A stretch of 64,000 bases of DNA from Streptomyces venezuelae. GTDB taxonomy: Bacteria > Actinomycetota > Actinomycetes > Streptomycetales > Streptomycetaceae. Made by a program: the position numbers and the translations under genes. How positions within the stretch are numbered: position 1 is the first letter of the stretch; every line of letters starts with the position of its first letter. The notes under the pieces are model-generated. The model saw nothing but the letters and a program-made list of their open reading frames with translations. It was not told the DNA's origin and did no database searches. Location: NCBI RefSeq assembly GCF_008642375.1, contig NZ_CP029194.1, positions 8,116,501 through 8,180,500 of the forward strand, in the 5' to 3' direction. Positions 24,881 to 33,670 of the stretch are shown piece after piece.

Positions 24881-24913
24881 GGCCGTTCGCGACGTCCCCC
24901 TCCGCGAACGGCC
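24881..24913. terminator. hairpin between asparaginase and aspartase genes
   Basis: Perfect 11-bp stem (GGCCGTTCGCG / CGCGAACGGCC) with an 11-base loop in the 400-base gap 24624-25025. It is 257 bases after asparaginase and 112 bases before aspartase. It could terminate readthrough or act in a long leader of aspartase. The rest of the gap has no gene I can support. Confidence 0.5.
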
Positions 24914-25025
24914 CAACGCCTCACTGCTTCCGAATGCCCCTTCGCCCAGCCATCACGGGCGACACCCCATCCCGCCGAAACCCCGCTGCCCCCTGGGCGC
25001 GCCAAGCACCCCTAGGACCGCACCC

Positions 25026-26459
25026 ATGGTTCCCGCACCCGCCCCGCACTCCACCCCCGTCCGCAGCGAGCACGACCTGCTCGGCGACCGGGACGTGCCG
25101 GCCGACGCCTACTGGGGCGTGCACACGCTGCGCGCCACCGAGAACTTCGCCATCACCGGGACGCCGATCTCCGTCTACCCCCTGCTGATCGACGCGCTCG
25201 CCGCCGTGAAGGAGGCGGCGGCCCGAGCCAACGAGGAGCTCGGTCTCCTCCCGGCCGACAAGGCCGACGCCATCGCCGGTGCCTGCAGGGAGATCCGGTC
25301 CGGGCAGCTCCACGACCAGTTCGTCGTCGACGTCGTGCAGGGCGGCGCCGGCACGTCGACCAACATGAACGCCAACGAGGTCGTCGCCAACCGCGCCCTG
25401 GAGCTCCTCGGCCACGCCAAGGGCGACTACGCCCGCCTCCACCCCAACGAGGACGTCAACCTCGGCCAGTCGACCAACGACGTCTACCCGACCGCCATCC
25501 GCATCGCTGCGATCGGCGCGGCCCGCGAGCTGCTGCTCGCCATGGCCGTGCTCCAGGACGCCTTCGCCGCCAAGGCGCTGGAGTTCCGCGAGGTCGTGAA
25601 GATGGGCCGCACCCAGCTCCAGGACGCGGTGCCCATGACGCTGGGCCAGGAGTTCTCCACGTACGCCGTGATGCTGGAGGAGGACCGCGGCCGTCTCGCC
25701 GAGGCCGTCGAGCTCATCCACGAGATCAACCTCGGCGCCACCGCCATCGGCACCGGTCTCAACGCCGCCCCCGGCTACGCGGAGACCGCCCGCCGCAATC
25801 TCGCCGAGCTGACCGGCCTGCCCCTCGTCACCTCCGTCAACCTCATCGAGGCCACCCAGGACTGCGGCGCCTTCGTCCAGCTCTCCGGGGTACTCAAACG
25901 CATCGCGGTCAAGCTCTCCAAGACCTGCAACGACCTGCGCCTGCTGTCCTCCGGGCCGCGCGCGGGCCTCGGCGAGATCAACCTGCCGGCCGTCCAGGCG
26001 GGTTCGAGCATCATGCCCGGCAAGGTCAACCCCGTGATCCCCGAGGTCGTCAACCAGGTCGCCTTCGAGGTGATCGGCAACGACATCACGATCACCATGG
26101 CCGCGGAGGGCGGACAGCTCCAGCTCAACGCCTTCGAGCCCGTCATCTTCCACGCCCTCTCGAAGAGCCTCCTCTCGCTCCGGGCCGCCTGCCTCACCCT
26201 CGCCGAGCGGTGTGTCGACGGCATCACGGCCAACACCGAGGCCCTCCGCGCGGCCGTGGAGAACTCCATCGGCCTCGCCACCGCCCTCAACCCGCACCTC
26301 GGCTACACCGCCGCCACGGCCATCGCCCAGGAGGCGCTCGCCACCGGCCGGGGGGTCGCCGAACTCACCCTGGAGAAGGGGCTGCTGCCCGCGCACCGGC
26401 TCGCCGAACTGCTCACGCCCGAGCGGCTCACGGGCGCTCCGGGCCCGTCGCTCGCCTGA
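25026..26459 (+). CDS. aspA: aspartate ammonia-lyase
   Basis: I place the start at the ATG at 25026 ('MVPAPAPHSTPVRSEHDLLG'); the frame extends 72 codons upstream without homology. A 477-residue fumarase/aspartase superfamily enzyme with 'GGAGTSTNMNANEVVANRAL', 'GQSTNDVYPTAIRIA', 'MGRTQLQDAVPMTLGQEF' and the catalytic loop 'AGSSIMPGKVNPV'. It deaminates aspartate to fumarate and forms an asparagine-to-fumarate route with the asparaginase upstream. Confidence 0.92.
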   Translation: MVPAPAPHSTPVRSEHDLLGDRDVPADAYWGVHTLRATENFAITGTPISVYPLLIDALAAVKEAAARANEELGLLPADKADAIAGACREIRSGQLHDQFVVDVVQGGAGTSTNMNANEVVANRALELLGHAKGDYARLHPNEDVNLGQSTNDVYPTAIRIAAIGAARELLLAMAVLQDAFAAKALEFREVVKMGRTQLQDAVPMTLGQEFSTYAVMLEEDRGRLAEAVELIHEINLGATAIGTGLNAAPGYAETARRNLAELTGLPLVTSVNLIEATQDCGAFVQLSGVLKRIAVKLSKTCNDLRLLSSGPRAGLGEINLPAVQAGSSIMPGKVNPVIPEVVNQVAFEVIGNDITITMAAEGGQLQLNAFEPVIFHALSKSLLSLRAACLTLAERCVDGITANTEALRAAVENSIGLATALNPHLGYTAATAIAQEALATGRGVAELTLEKGLLPAHRLAELLTPERLTGAPGPSLA

Positions 26460-26526
26460 TCACCCGCTCCGTGGCCTCCGGTACGGTGACGGGCCTCCGC
26501 GCCCGTCACCCGCCAGGAGCCGCCGC

Positions 26527-27297
26527 ATGCCCACCCACGCCCCCGAAAGCACCGCCCCGAAAGCACCGCCCCCGAAAGCACCGACCCCCAAAGCGCCACT
26601 CCCGCCGCCCCCGACGGTGCCGACCACGCGGCCGCCCGCCGCGTCGTGCGCATCGTCCGCGAGACCCTCGGTGAGGATGCCGTCCTCGCGGCCTGTCTCC
26701 ACGGCTCCGCCGTCCTCGGAGGGCTGCGGCCCACCAGCGACGTGGACGTCCTCGTCGCCCTGGCCCGGCGCACCACCGAGCGGGAGCGCCGCGCCCTCAC
26801 CGAGGCCCTGCTCGCCGTCTCGGGCAGCAGGGCGTACGAGGGTCCCGCGCGGCCCGTCGAACTGAGTCTGGTCGTCCACACCGACGTCCGGCCCTGGCGC
26901 TACCCGCCCGTCTGCGAGCACCTGTACGGGGAATGGCTCCGCGACGACTTCGAGCGCGGCCTCGTCCACGCCCCCGGGCCCTGCCCCGACCTCGCCCCGC
27001 TCCTCACCATGGCCCGCGCCGGGGACCTCTCCCGCCGGACTCGACGGCGACACCCGCAACGTGCTGCTGACCCTGGCCCGGATCCTCACCACCCTGCGCA
27101 CCGGCCGGATCCGGTCGAAGGACGGGGCGGCGCAGCACGTGCTCGGCGAACTTCCCGAGGAGCACCGGCCGGTGCCGGCCGCCGCGCGGGACCAGTACCT
27201 GGCGGGGGAGTACGGGGACCGGGCGGAGCTGCTGCCCGCGGCGCGGACCCACGCCGCGTACGTAGCAGAGGAGATCAAGAGGGCATGTCCGGCCTGA
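26527..27297 (+). pseudogene. aminoglycoside adenylyltransferase-like gene, broken (AadA/ANT(9) family)
   Basis: ATG at 26527 behind AGGAG. The nucleotidyltransferase motif 'LHGSAVLGGLRPTSDVDVLV' is intact, and the AadA C-terminal part 'TLARILTTLRTGRIRSKDGA...LPEEHRPV' is present but in another frame (from about 27045). Two defects are visible. First, a tandem GAAAGCACCGCCCC repeat near 26542-26580 where one copy is a C short, shifting the frame. Second, a junction near 27035 where about 35 residues expected in the family are missing. The product would not be a functional streptomycin/spectinomycin-type adenylyltransferase as written. Confidence 0.7.
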
Positions 27298-27339
27298 AGT
27301 TACCCGGCAGTTTCTCGTGACTTCCTCGGCGGGCGGTCG

Positions 27340-27353
27340 TAGAACGTGTTTCC
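27340..27353. promoter_or_regulatory. KstR-like operator upstream of cholesterol oxidase
   Basis: TAGAACGTGTTTCC fits the KstR motif TnnAACnnGTTnnA except for the last base (an A follows one position later). KstR represses sterol catabolism genes in actinobacteria. The site lies 26 bases before the ATG, where a repressor would block initiation. A separate 12-bp palindrome CACTCGCGAGTG (27357-27368) adjoins it and overlaps the ribosome binding site region. Confidence 0.45.
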
Positions 27354-27379
27354 ATTCACTCGCGAGTGAGGAAGATCAC

Positions 27380-29029
27380 ATGAGTGAACACCCCCTGTCC
27401 GTCCAGGGAAACCACCGCGTCAGCCGCCGCAGCTTTCTCGCGGGAACAGGTTCTGTTCTCGGCGCCGCCGCCCTCGCCGGCACGATCACCACCCCCGCCC
27501 GCGCCGAGGTCCCCGGCCTGAACTGCACCCCCATCACCGACGGTTCCCAGGTGCGCGCCCTCGTCATCGGCACCGGCTACGGCGGCTCCGTCGCCGCCCT
27601 GCGGCTCGCCCGCGCGGGCGTGGACGTCCACATGATCGAGATGGGCATGGCCTGGGACACCCCGGGCCCCGACGGCAAGATCTTCGCCAACACCACCACC
27701 CCGGACTACCGCTCCTTCTGGCTGCGCACCCGCACCAGGCAGCCGCTGAGCCAGTTCCTCGGCTTCCCGCTCGACAAGGACGTGCCCATCCACACCGGCA
27801 TCCTCGACGCCGAGGACTTCGCCGGCATCACCGTCTACCAGGGGCGCGGCGTCGGCGGCGGCTCCCTCGTCAACGGCGGGATGGCCGTCACCCCGCTCCG
27901 GGAGCGCTTCCCGGAGATCCTCCCCACCGTCGACCCGGCCGAGATGTACTCCACCTACTACCCGCGCGCCAACGCGGGCCTCGGCGTCACCTCGGTGGAC
28001 GTCAACTGGTGGGAGAACGCGGACTGTTACCAGTACGCCCGCGTCGGCCGCAAGCACGCCCAACGCTCGGGATTCCCCTTCGTCTTCGTGCCCAACGTCT
28101 ACGACTGGGACTACATGAAGCAGGAGGCCGCCGGGTCCGTCCAGAAGTCCGCCCTGGCGGGCGAGGTCATCTACGGCAACAACGCCGGCAAGAAGAGCCT
28201 CCAGAAGACGTACCTCGCCCAGGCCGCCGCCACAGGCCGGGTGAGCGTCTCCCCGCTGCACCGGGTGACCTCCGTCAGCCCGGCCGCCGCCGGCGGCTAC
28301 ACCGTGGTCATCGACCAGATCGACACCACCGGCGCGACCCTCGTCACCAAGACCGTCCGTGCCGACCGGGTCTTCTTCGCCGCAGGCAGCGTCGGAACGA
28401 GCAAGCTCCTCACCCGCCTCAAGGCGACCGGTGCCCTGCCGTCGCTCAACGAGCACATCGGCAAGGGCTGGGGCGACAACGGCAACGTCATGTGCGGCCG
28501 CGCCAACCACATGTGGGACCCCACGGGCAAACTGCAGTCCTCCATGCCCACCGCGGGCATCGACAACTGGAACGCCGGCGGCGCCTTCGCGGAGGTCGCC
28601 CCGCTGCCCACCGGCATCGAGACCTACGCCTCCTTCTACCTCTCCATCACCCGCACCCCGCGCCGCGCCGAGTTCAGCTGGAACCCGGCCACCGGCAAGG
28701 TCGACCTGAGCTGGGACCGGGCCTGGAAGCAGACGTCCATCGACATGGCCAAGTCCATCTTCGACAAGATCAACAGCAAGGAGGGGACGATCTACCGCAC
28801 CGACCTCTTCGGCGCGTACAAGATCTGGGGCGACCACCTCACGTACCACCCGCTGGGCGGCGCGGTCCTGGGCAGGGCGACCGACAACTACGGCCGGCTC
28901 CACGGCCACCCCGGCCTCTACGCCATCGACGGATCCCTGATCCCCGGCAACACCAGCGTCAACCCGTTCGTCACGATCACGGCCCTCGCCGAACGCAACA
29001 TCGAACGGATCGTCGCCGAGGACTTCTGA
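27380..29029 (+). CDS. secreted cholesterol oxidase (GMC-type flavoenzyme)
   Basis: ATG at 27380 after GAGGAAG; 549 residues. Residues 1-42 are a Tat signal ('VSRRSFLAGTGSVLGAAAL', cleavage after 'PARA'). The FAD-binding region reads 'RALVIGTGYGGSVAALRLAR'; 'YQGRGVGGGSLVNGG', 'FAAGSVGTSKLL' and the C-terminal 'LTYHPLGGAVLG...DGSLIPGNTSVNPFVTITALAERN' contain the catalytic His and Asn of class I cholesterol oxidases. It oxidises cholesterol to cholest-4-en-3-one with H2O2 production outside the cell. Followed by a strong bidirectional terminator. Confidence 0.93.
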   Translation: MSEHPLSVQGNHRVSRRSFLAGTGSVLGAAALAGTITTPARAEVPGLNCTPITDGSQVRALVIGTGYGGSVAALRLARAGVDVHMIEMGMAWDTPGPDGKIFANTTTPDYRSFWLRTRTRQPLSQFLGFPLDKDVPIHTGILDAEDFAGITVYQGRGVGGGSLVNGGMAVTPLRERFPEILPTVDPAEMYSTYYPRANAGLGVTSVDVNWWENADCYQYARVGRKHAQRSGFPFVFVPNVYDWDYMKQEAAGSVQKSALAGEVIYGNNAGKKSLQKTYLAQAAATGRVSVSPLHRVTSVSPAAAGGYTVVIDQIDTTGATLVTKTVRADRVFFAAGSVGTSKLLTRLKATGALPSLNEHIGKGWGDNGNVMCGRANHMWDPTGKLQSSMPTAGIDNWNAGGAFAEVAPLPTGIETYASFYLSITRTPRRAEFSWNPATGKVDLSWDRAWKQTSIDMAKSIFDKINSKEGTIYRTDLFGAYKIWGDHLTYHPLGGAVLGRATDNYGRLHGHPGLYAIDGSLIPGNTSVNPFVTITALAERNIERIVAEDF

Positions 29030-29057
29030 GCTCGCGAACAGCCCTCCAGAACAGCCC

Positions 29058-29089
29058 GAGGGGCCGGCCGGAACACCGGCCGGCCCCTC
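29058..29089. terminator. bidirectional terminator
   Basis: Perfect 14-bp stem (GAGGGGCCGGCCGG / CCGGCCGGCCCCTC) with an AACA tetraloop between the convergent cholesterol oxidase and carboxymuconolactone-decarboxylase-type genes. Confidence 0.85.
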
Positions 29090-29099
29090 TCCGTACCGC

Positions 29100-29588
29100 T
29101 CAGTGCGTCGGCAGCACGCACACCGTGTCGAGACCGAGGACCCGGTTGAGCCGCCCGAACGCCAGCCACGAGCCCAGGCTCATCGTCAGCTCCACGATCT
29201 CCGCCTGGCTGTACCGGGCCGTCATCCGTGCCCAGAACTCCTCGTCGAGGCCGTGGTGGTCCAGCGCGTACCGCTCCGCGTACTCGGCCGCGAGCCGTGT
29301 CCGCTCGTCGAAGCTCTCCGAGACCTCCGTCTCCCGCCAGGCCGCGACCACCTCGTCGAAGCCGTCCTCGACCTTCTCGCCGTCCCGGTCGGTGCGCCAG
29401 TCCAGGCAGAACCCGCAGCCGTTGATCTGCGCGATCCGCAGCCGCGCCGCCTCGAACTCGCGCAGCCCCAGGGTCGTATGGGCGTACACCGACAGCGAGA
29501 AGTTCGCCGCCGCCGTCCCGATCTCCGGGACCATGTCGCCCCACACGTACCCGATCGGCTCCTGGCCCTCGGGAATGTCGATGATCAT
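29100..29588 (-). CDS. carboxymuconolactone decarboxylase/AhpD-like protein
   Basis: A 162-residue all-helical protein with the AhpD-type CxxC motif in 'QINGCGFCLDWRTD' and the downstream His-containing 'YALDHHGLDEEFW'. Members act as alkylhydroperoxidase-like reductases. ATG at 29588 with AAGGGGA ahead overlaps the stop of the upstream oxidoreductase gene (ATGA), so the two are coupled and probably share a pathway. Confidence 0.88.
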   Translation of the reverse strand: MIIDIPEGQEPIGYVWGDMVPEIGTAAANFSLSVYAHTTLGLREFEAARLRIAQINGCGFCLDWRTDRDGEKVEDGFDEVVAAWRETEVSESFDERTRLAAEYAERYALDHHGLDEEFWARMTARYSQAEIVELTMSLGSWLAFGRLNRVLGLDTVCVLPTH

Positions 29589-30664
29589 CGCGGTCCCCTT
29601 CCGAGCTTCCCGACCGCCGGCCTCAGCGGTACGTCCAACGCGTCGTACAGTCCCGGCTCCGCCGCCGCCAGCCAGTCGATCGCCCCGACGAGCCGGCCCA
29701 CCGCCGTGGCATTGCCGCCCGCCGAGCGGTTCTCGCCCTCGTCGGTAGCCGCCACGGTCACCTCGATCCGCGGACTGCCCTCGACGATCACCCGGTGCGC
29801 CCCCGCCCCGTCCGGCGGCACCGGCCAGTCCGGCGCGCACGAAGGATGGATGCGGGTGACGTGCTCGATGACGATCCGGGGCTCCCCGCCGACGATCCCC
29901 TGCACCTCGAAGCGGATCGCGCCCTGCGTACCCGCCTCGAAGACGCCCATCGTCCGCGTCTTCACCGAGGTCTCCAGCGGCCGTCGTTCCATCGTCTCGC
30001 GGATCTCGTCGAGTTCGGCGCCGAGCGCGCGGGCCATCAGCCGCACCTGCCCGCCCCAGATCATGGTCGGCACCGACGGCCACAGCATCGGCGGCTCGTA
30101 CTCCATCGGCCGGCCCATCCCCACCAGCTCCCGGACCGACTCCTCCTGCTCGTACGTCGAGTAGTCGAAGATCTCCTGGCAGCGGATCACGTCCACCGTG
30201 GCGGCGAGTCCGCTCACGAGCAGCGGCAGCACGTCGTTTCCCCAGCCCGGGTCCACGCCCGAGACGAAGAGCGAACCGCCGCCCTCGGCGACCGCCGCGA
30301 GCACCGGATCCCGGAACTCGGGCGGCGCGTTGCGCTGGTCGTAGAGCGGATACAGGGCCGGCGTGACCACCACCGCGCCCGACGCCACCGCCCGTGCCAC
30401 GTCCGCGAGCGCCCCGTCGGGCCGCGTGTCGCCGGAGCCCGCGTACACCACCGCCCCCGGCCGCCCGCCCAGCACCGCGCCGACGTCGTCGTCGGCCACC
30501 ACCCCGAGATCGCGGTCGAGCCCGGCGAGCCGGCCCGCGTCGCGGCCGACCTTCGCCGGGTCGGACACGAGGACGGCCGCGAGTTCGAGACCCGGGTGGG
30601 CGTCCACGGCTCGGATGGCCGCGCGCCCGACATTTCCGGTACCCCACACCACTGTCCGAATCAT
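29585..30664 (-). CDS. NAD(P)-binding dehydrogenase, DapB-N-like
   Basis: A 359-residue protein with a Rossmann start 'IRTVVWGTGNVGRAAIRAVD' and 'VVYAGSGDTRPDGALADVAR', the pattern of dihydrodipicolinate-reductase-like N-terminal domains also seen in 2,4-diaminopentanoate dehydrogenase. The rest ('SGVDPGWGNDVLPLLVSGL') resembles a common actinobacterial family of unknown substrate. Start ATG at 30664. Coupled to the AhpD-like gene by a four-base overlap. Confidence 0.8.
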   Translation of the reverse strand: MIRTVVWGTGNVGRAAIRAVDAHPGLELAAVLVSDPAKVGRDAGRLAGLDRDLGVVADDDVGAVLGGRPGAVVYAGSGDTRPDGALADVARAVASGAVVVTPALYPLYDQRNAPPEFRDPVLAAVAEGGGSLFVSGVDPGWGNDVLPLLVSGLAATVDVIRCQEIFDYSTYEQEESVRELVGMGRPMEYEPPMLWPSVPTMIWGGQVRLMARALGAELDEIRETMERRPLETSVKTRTMGVFEAGTQGAIRFEVQGIVGGEPRIVIEHVTRIHPSCAPDWPVPPDGAGAHRVIVEGSPRIEVTVAATDEGENRSAGGNATAVGRLVGAIDWLAAAEPGLYDALDVPLRPAVGKLGRGPR

Positions 30665-30743
30665 GCGCGGAGGGTAGCGTCGGGCCGCGAAGGTTCCCAT
30701 ACCCGTGACGAGATGACCTGACGAATCGTCAGGCCGCGGGTTC

Positions 30744-31184
30744 TCAGGGCAGGCACATCGTCACAAAGGGCACCGTGTCGCCCGGCAGGACGTACCGCTC
30801 CACCTCCATGAAGCCGCGCGCCAGCGCGAACCGCAGGCCCTCCTCGTTCGAGGCGAGCACCACCGTCTCGATCCCCTCGTCGCTCAGCGTCCGGGCGTGC
30901 GCGAGCCCCCGCTCGTACAGCGCGGTCCCGAATCCCCGCTCCCGGAAGCCGGGCAGCGTCCGGGCGATGACGGTCGCCGCCGCCGTCTCCTCGTCCGGCG
31001 GGCGCACCGTCGAGCAGCCGACCGCCACCTCCCCGAGATAGGCGACGTCCAGCCGGTTCCGCCCCGCCCGCTCCCGCACCTCGTCGAGGGAGAGGACGGC
31101 CGTGGGGATGATCGTGTTGTGGACGGTCCGCCAGTCCGCGAGCTGTCCCTCGCTCCGCGCCCGCTCGATACGAAGATCGTTCAT
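30744..31184 (-). CDS. GNAT N-acetyltransferase
   Basis: A 146-residue single-domain GNAT protein; the acetyl-CoA loop reads 'GFRERGFGTALYERGLAHAR' and the C-terminal strand 'LRFALARGFMEVERY' is typical. Substrate unknown. The start at ATG 31184 lacks a strong ribosome binding site. Divergent from the lipoprotein gene. Confidence 0.8.
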   Translation of the reverse strand: MNDLRIERARSEGQLADWRTVHNTIIPTAVLSLDEVRERAGRNRLDVAYLGEVAVGCSTVRPPDEETAAATVIARTLPGFRERGFGTALYERGLAHARTLSDEGIETVVLASNEEGLRFALARGFMEVERYVLPGDTVPFVTMCLP

Positions 31185-31339
31185 CCGGGCAGGAAACCCC
31201 GCCGGGCGCGGCCGGTCAACCTCCTTCTCTTCGCGACCGGTTGTACTCCGAACGGGTGGGGGCGCGATTCCGGCCGCAGCACCGACCGCCGAACGGGTAC
31301 GGATCGCTGCACTGCCCCCGGCCAGGAGGATGCCGTCCC

Positions 31340-32101
31340 ATGCCCGTCCGCAAGGGCGCCCCCGCGCTGCGATACGCCGGCACGCTGTGCGCGGCCCTGC
31401 TGCTCGCCGGCTGCGCGCGCACCGCCCCGCCCGCCCCCGCACCGTCCACTCCCAAGCCCCCGGCAGCCACCCCAGCCCCCGCCGCCGGCGACGCCCGCCC
31501 CGAACGCGCCCCCCGGATCCCCGGCGTCGGCCCGCTCACCCAGGCCCGCATCCCCGACGGCACCACCCAGGCCTTCGTCGTCACCGGAGCCACGGCGGAC
31601 AGCAACACCGCCACGGCCGTGCTCTACGAGCGGAACGCGGCCGGCCGGTGGACCGAGGCCGCGGGACCGTGGGCCGCCCACAACGCGCTCCGCGGCTGGA
31701 CCGCCGACCACAACGCGGGGGACCTGCGCACGCCCATCGGCGTCTTCAGGATCGGCGACGCGGGCGGGCGGCTCCCCGACCCGGGTGCCCGACTGCCGTA
31801 CGACCAGGACGAGGAGTTCGCCATCAGCGGCACCGGCTTCTCCGGCGAGTCACTCGAAGGCTCCTTCGACCACGTCATCGCCATCGACTACAACCGCGTG
31901 CCCGGTCGCACCCCCCTCGACAAGGAGCGGCCGCTCGGCCCCGAGAAGGGCGGCGGCGTCTGGATCCACGTCGACCACGGCGGCCCCACACAGGCCTGCG
32001 TCGCCCTGGAGCGCGGCACACTGCGCGAGCTCCTCGTCGCCCTCGACCCCGCCCGCGAACCCGTCGTCGTCATGGGCCCGGCCCCCGAGATCGCACGCTG
32101 A
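31340..32101 (+). CDS. lipoprotein with L,D-transpeptidase-like (YkuD) domain
   Basis: ATG at 31340 with AGGAGG 9 bases ahead; 253 residues. A lipobox 'LLLAGC' near residue 24 marks an exported lipoprotein, followed by a Pro/Ala-rich linker. The C-terminal half has 'GDLRTPIGVFRIGDAGG' and 'GGGVWIHVDHGGPTQACVAL', in which His and Cys match the YkuD active site. Likely a cell-wall crosslinking or related enzyme. Closed by a hairpin terminator at 32116-32160. Confidence 0.8.
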   Translation: MPVRKGAPALRYAGTLCAALLLAGCARTAPPAPAPSTPKPPAATPAPAAGDARPERAPRIPGVGPLTQARIPDGTTQAFVVTGATADSNTATAVLYERNAAGRWTEAAGPWAAHNALRGWTADHNAGDLRTPIGVFRIGDAGGRLPDPGARLPYDQDEEFAISGTGFSGESLEGSFDHVIAIDYNRVPGRTPLDKERPLGPEKGGGVWIHVDHGGPTQACVALERGTLRELLVALDPAREPVVVMGPAPEIAR

Positions 32102-32115
32102 GGCCGGCCGCGCGC

Positions 32116-32160
32116 GACCCCGAAGGCTCCGGCGCGCGTGTCGCCGGAGCCCCCGGGGTC
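32116..32160. terminator. convergent terminator hairpin
   Basis: Nested stem: GGCTCCGGCG (32125-32134) pairs with CGCCGGAGCC (32142-32151), extended outside by GACCCC/GGGGTC. It lies between the convergent lipoprotein and NADH dehydrogenase genes. Confidence 0.75.
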
Positions 32161-32192
32161 TGGGCATCTCGTCGTCGGGCGCCCGGGCGCGG

Positions 32193-33569
32193 TCAGCCCG
32201 CCCCCACCGCCCCGCCGCGGAACGAGGACGTGTGGAGCCGTACCTGCTCCGGTGTCAGATAGGCGTCCGTGTACTCGAAGTCCCGCAGCGTCCCCGCCTT
32301 CGCCGCCAGGAACCCGGTCCGTACGAAGTCGTCCCCGGCGACGGCGTTGAGCAGCCAGTTCGTCATGACCCGGGTCTTGGCCACGTTCGTCCGCAGCGCG
32401 GACCAGTGGTAGGCGCGGGCCACGGCCTGCGCCGGCATCCCGTGCAGCTCCACGCCGAGCGGCTTCGACACCCCGTCCATCCCGCCGAGGTCGACCACCA
32501 GGCCCAGGTCCTTGTGGAGGTACGGCTGGGTCTTCTCGCCGCGCAGTGTCGCCACCACGTTGTCGGCGAGCGCCTTGCCCTGCCGCATCGCGTGCTGCGC
32601 CGTCGGCGGACAGATCGCCCCCTCCTCGCCCTTGGCGAGATCGGGAACCGCCGCCGCGTCGCCGAGCCCCCACACCCCGGCCAGACCCGGTACGGCCATG
32701 TCGGAGGTGACGACGAGCCGGCCCCGGAGGGTCTCCGCGCCCAGCGTCCCGATCAGCGGGCTCGCCGCGACCCCGGCCGTCCAGATCAGCGTCCTGGTGG
32801 GCAGGACGCGCCCGTCCGTGAGGGTCACCGCCTCCTCGTCGACCGAGGCCACCGACACGCCGAGCGACACCTCGATGCCCCGGCGGGTCAGGATGTCCGT
32901 CGCGGCGGTGCCCAGCTTGTCGCCCAGCTCGGGCATGAGCTTCGGCGCGATGTCCACCAGATGCCACTTGATCAGCCGAGGGTCGATCCTCGGATAGCGC
33001 TTGACCGCGTTGTGGGTGAGCAGCTGGAGGCAGGCAGCCGTCTCCGTGCCCGCGTAGCCGCCGCCGACCACCACGAAACACAGCCGCGCGGCCCGCTCGG
33101 CCTCGTCGTTGCTCGCGTCCGCGAGGTCCAGCTGGGCGATGACGTGGTCCCGGATGTACACGGCCTCCGCGAGCGTCTTCATGCCGCGCGCGTGCTCCGC
33201 GAGACCGGGAATGTCGAAGCTCCGGGTCACGCTGCCGGGAGCGAGGACGAGGTGGTCGTACGGCTCCGTCATGAACTCGCCGGAGATCGTCCGCACCACG
33301 ACCGCCTTCGCCGCCGTGTCCACCCCGACCGCCCCGCCGGGCACGATCCGCGTGCGGTGCCGCTCGCTGCGCCGCAGCGACAGTGCCACCGACTGGGGGG
33401 TGAGCACCCCCGAGGCGACCTGGGGGAGCAGGGGCAGGTACAGCTGGTACGAGAACGGCGAGAGGAGCGTGATCAGCGCCTCCCGGTCCGTCAGCCGCCG
33501 TTCGAGCCGCCGCACGCAGGCCACTCCGGCGAACCCGGCGCCCACCACGAGAATCCTCGGTCGAGTCAC
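32193..33569 (-). CDS. type II NADH dehydrogenase-like FAD oxidoreductase
   Basis: GTG start at 33569; 458 residues. Two dinucleotide-binding sites are visible: 'RILVVGAGFAGVACVRRL' (FAD) and 'LCFVVVGGGYAGTETAACL' (NADH). 'LVVTSDMAVPGLAGVWGLGD' is the second FAD segment of NDH-2-type proteins. It would pass electrons from NADH to menaquinone at the membrane without proton pumping. Monocistronic, converging with the lipoprotein gene. Confidence 0.88.
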   Translation of the reverse strand: MTRPRILVVGAGFAGVACVRRLERRLTDREALITLLSPFSYQLYLPLLPQVASGVLTPQSVALSLRRSERHRTRIVPGGAVGVDTAAKAVVVRTISGEFMTEPYDHLVLAPGSVTRSFDIPGLAEHARGMKTLAEAVYIRDHVIAQLDLADASNDEAERAARLCFVVVGGGYAGTETAACLQLLTHNAVKRYPRIDPRLIKWHLVDIAPKLMPELGDKLGTAATDILTRRGIEVSLGVSVASVDEEAVTLTDGRVLPTRTLIWTAGVAASPLIGTLGAETLRGRLVVTSDMAVPGLAGVWGLGDAAAVPDLAKGEEGAICPPTAQHAMRQGKALADNVVATLRGEKTQPYLHKDLGLVVDLGGMDGVSKPLGVELHGMPAQAVARAYHWSALRTNVAKTRVMTNWLLNAVAGDDFVRTGFLAAKAGTLRDFEYTDAYLTPEQVRLHTSSFRGGAVGAG

Positions 33570-33670
33570 GCTGTCCGCCCTTTCGCCGACTGTCCGTGCT
33601 CCACCCTTTTTATCCCCATTGCGGTGGTATCGCTCTTCGGCCGGGTCCGCTTCGCGGCCCTCCCCGAGGG

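Noticed and set aside
25026..26459. Fumarase or argininosuccinate lyase assignment for the superfamily member
   Set aside because: The GSSIMPGKVNPV loop plus neighbouring asparaginase and overall N-terminal sequence favour aspartase, although class II fumarase is close.
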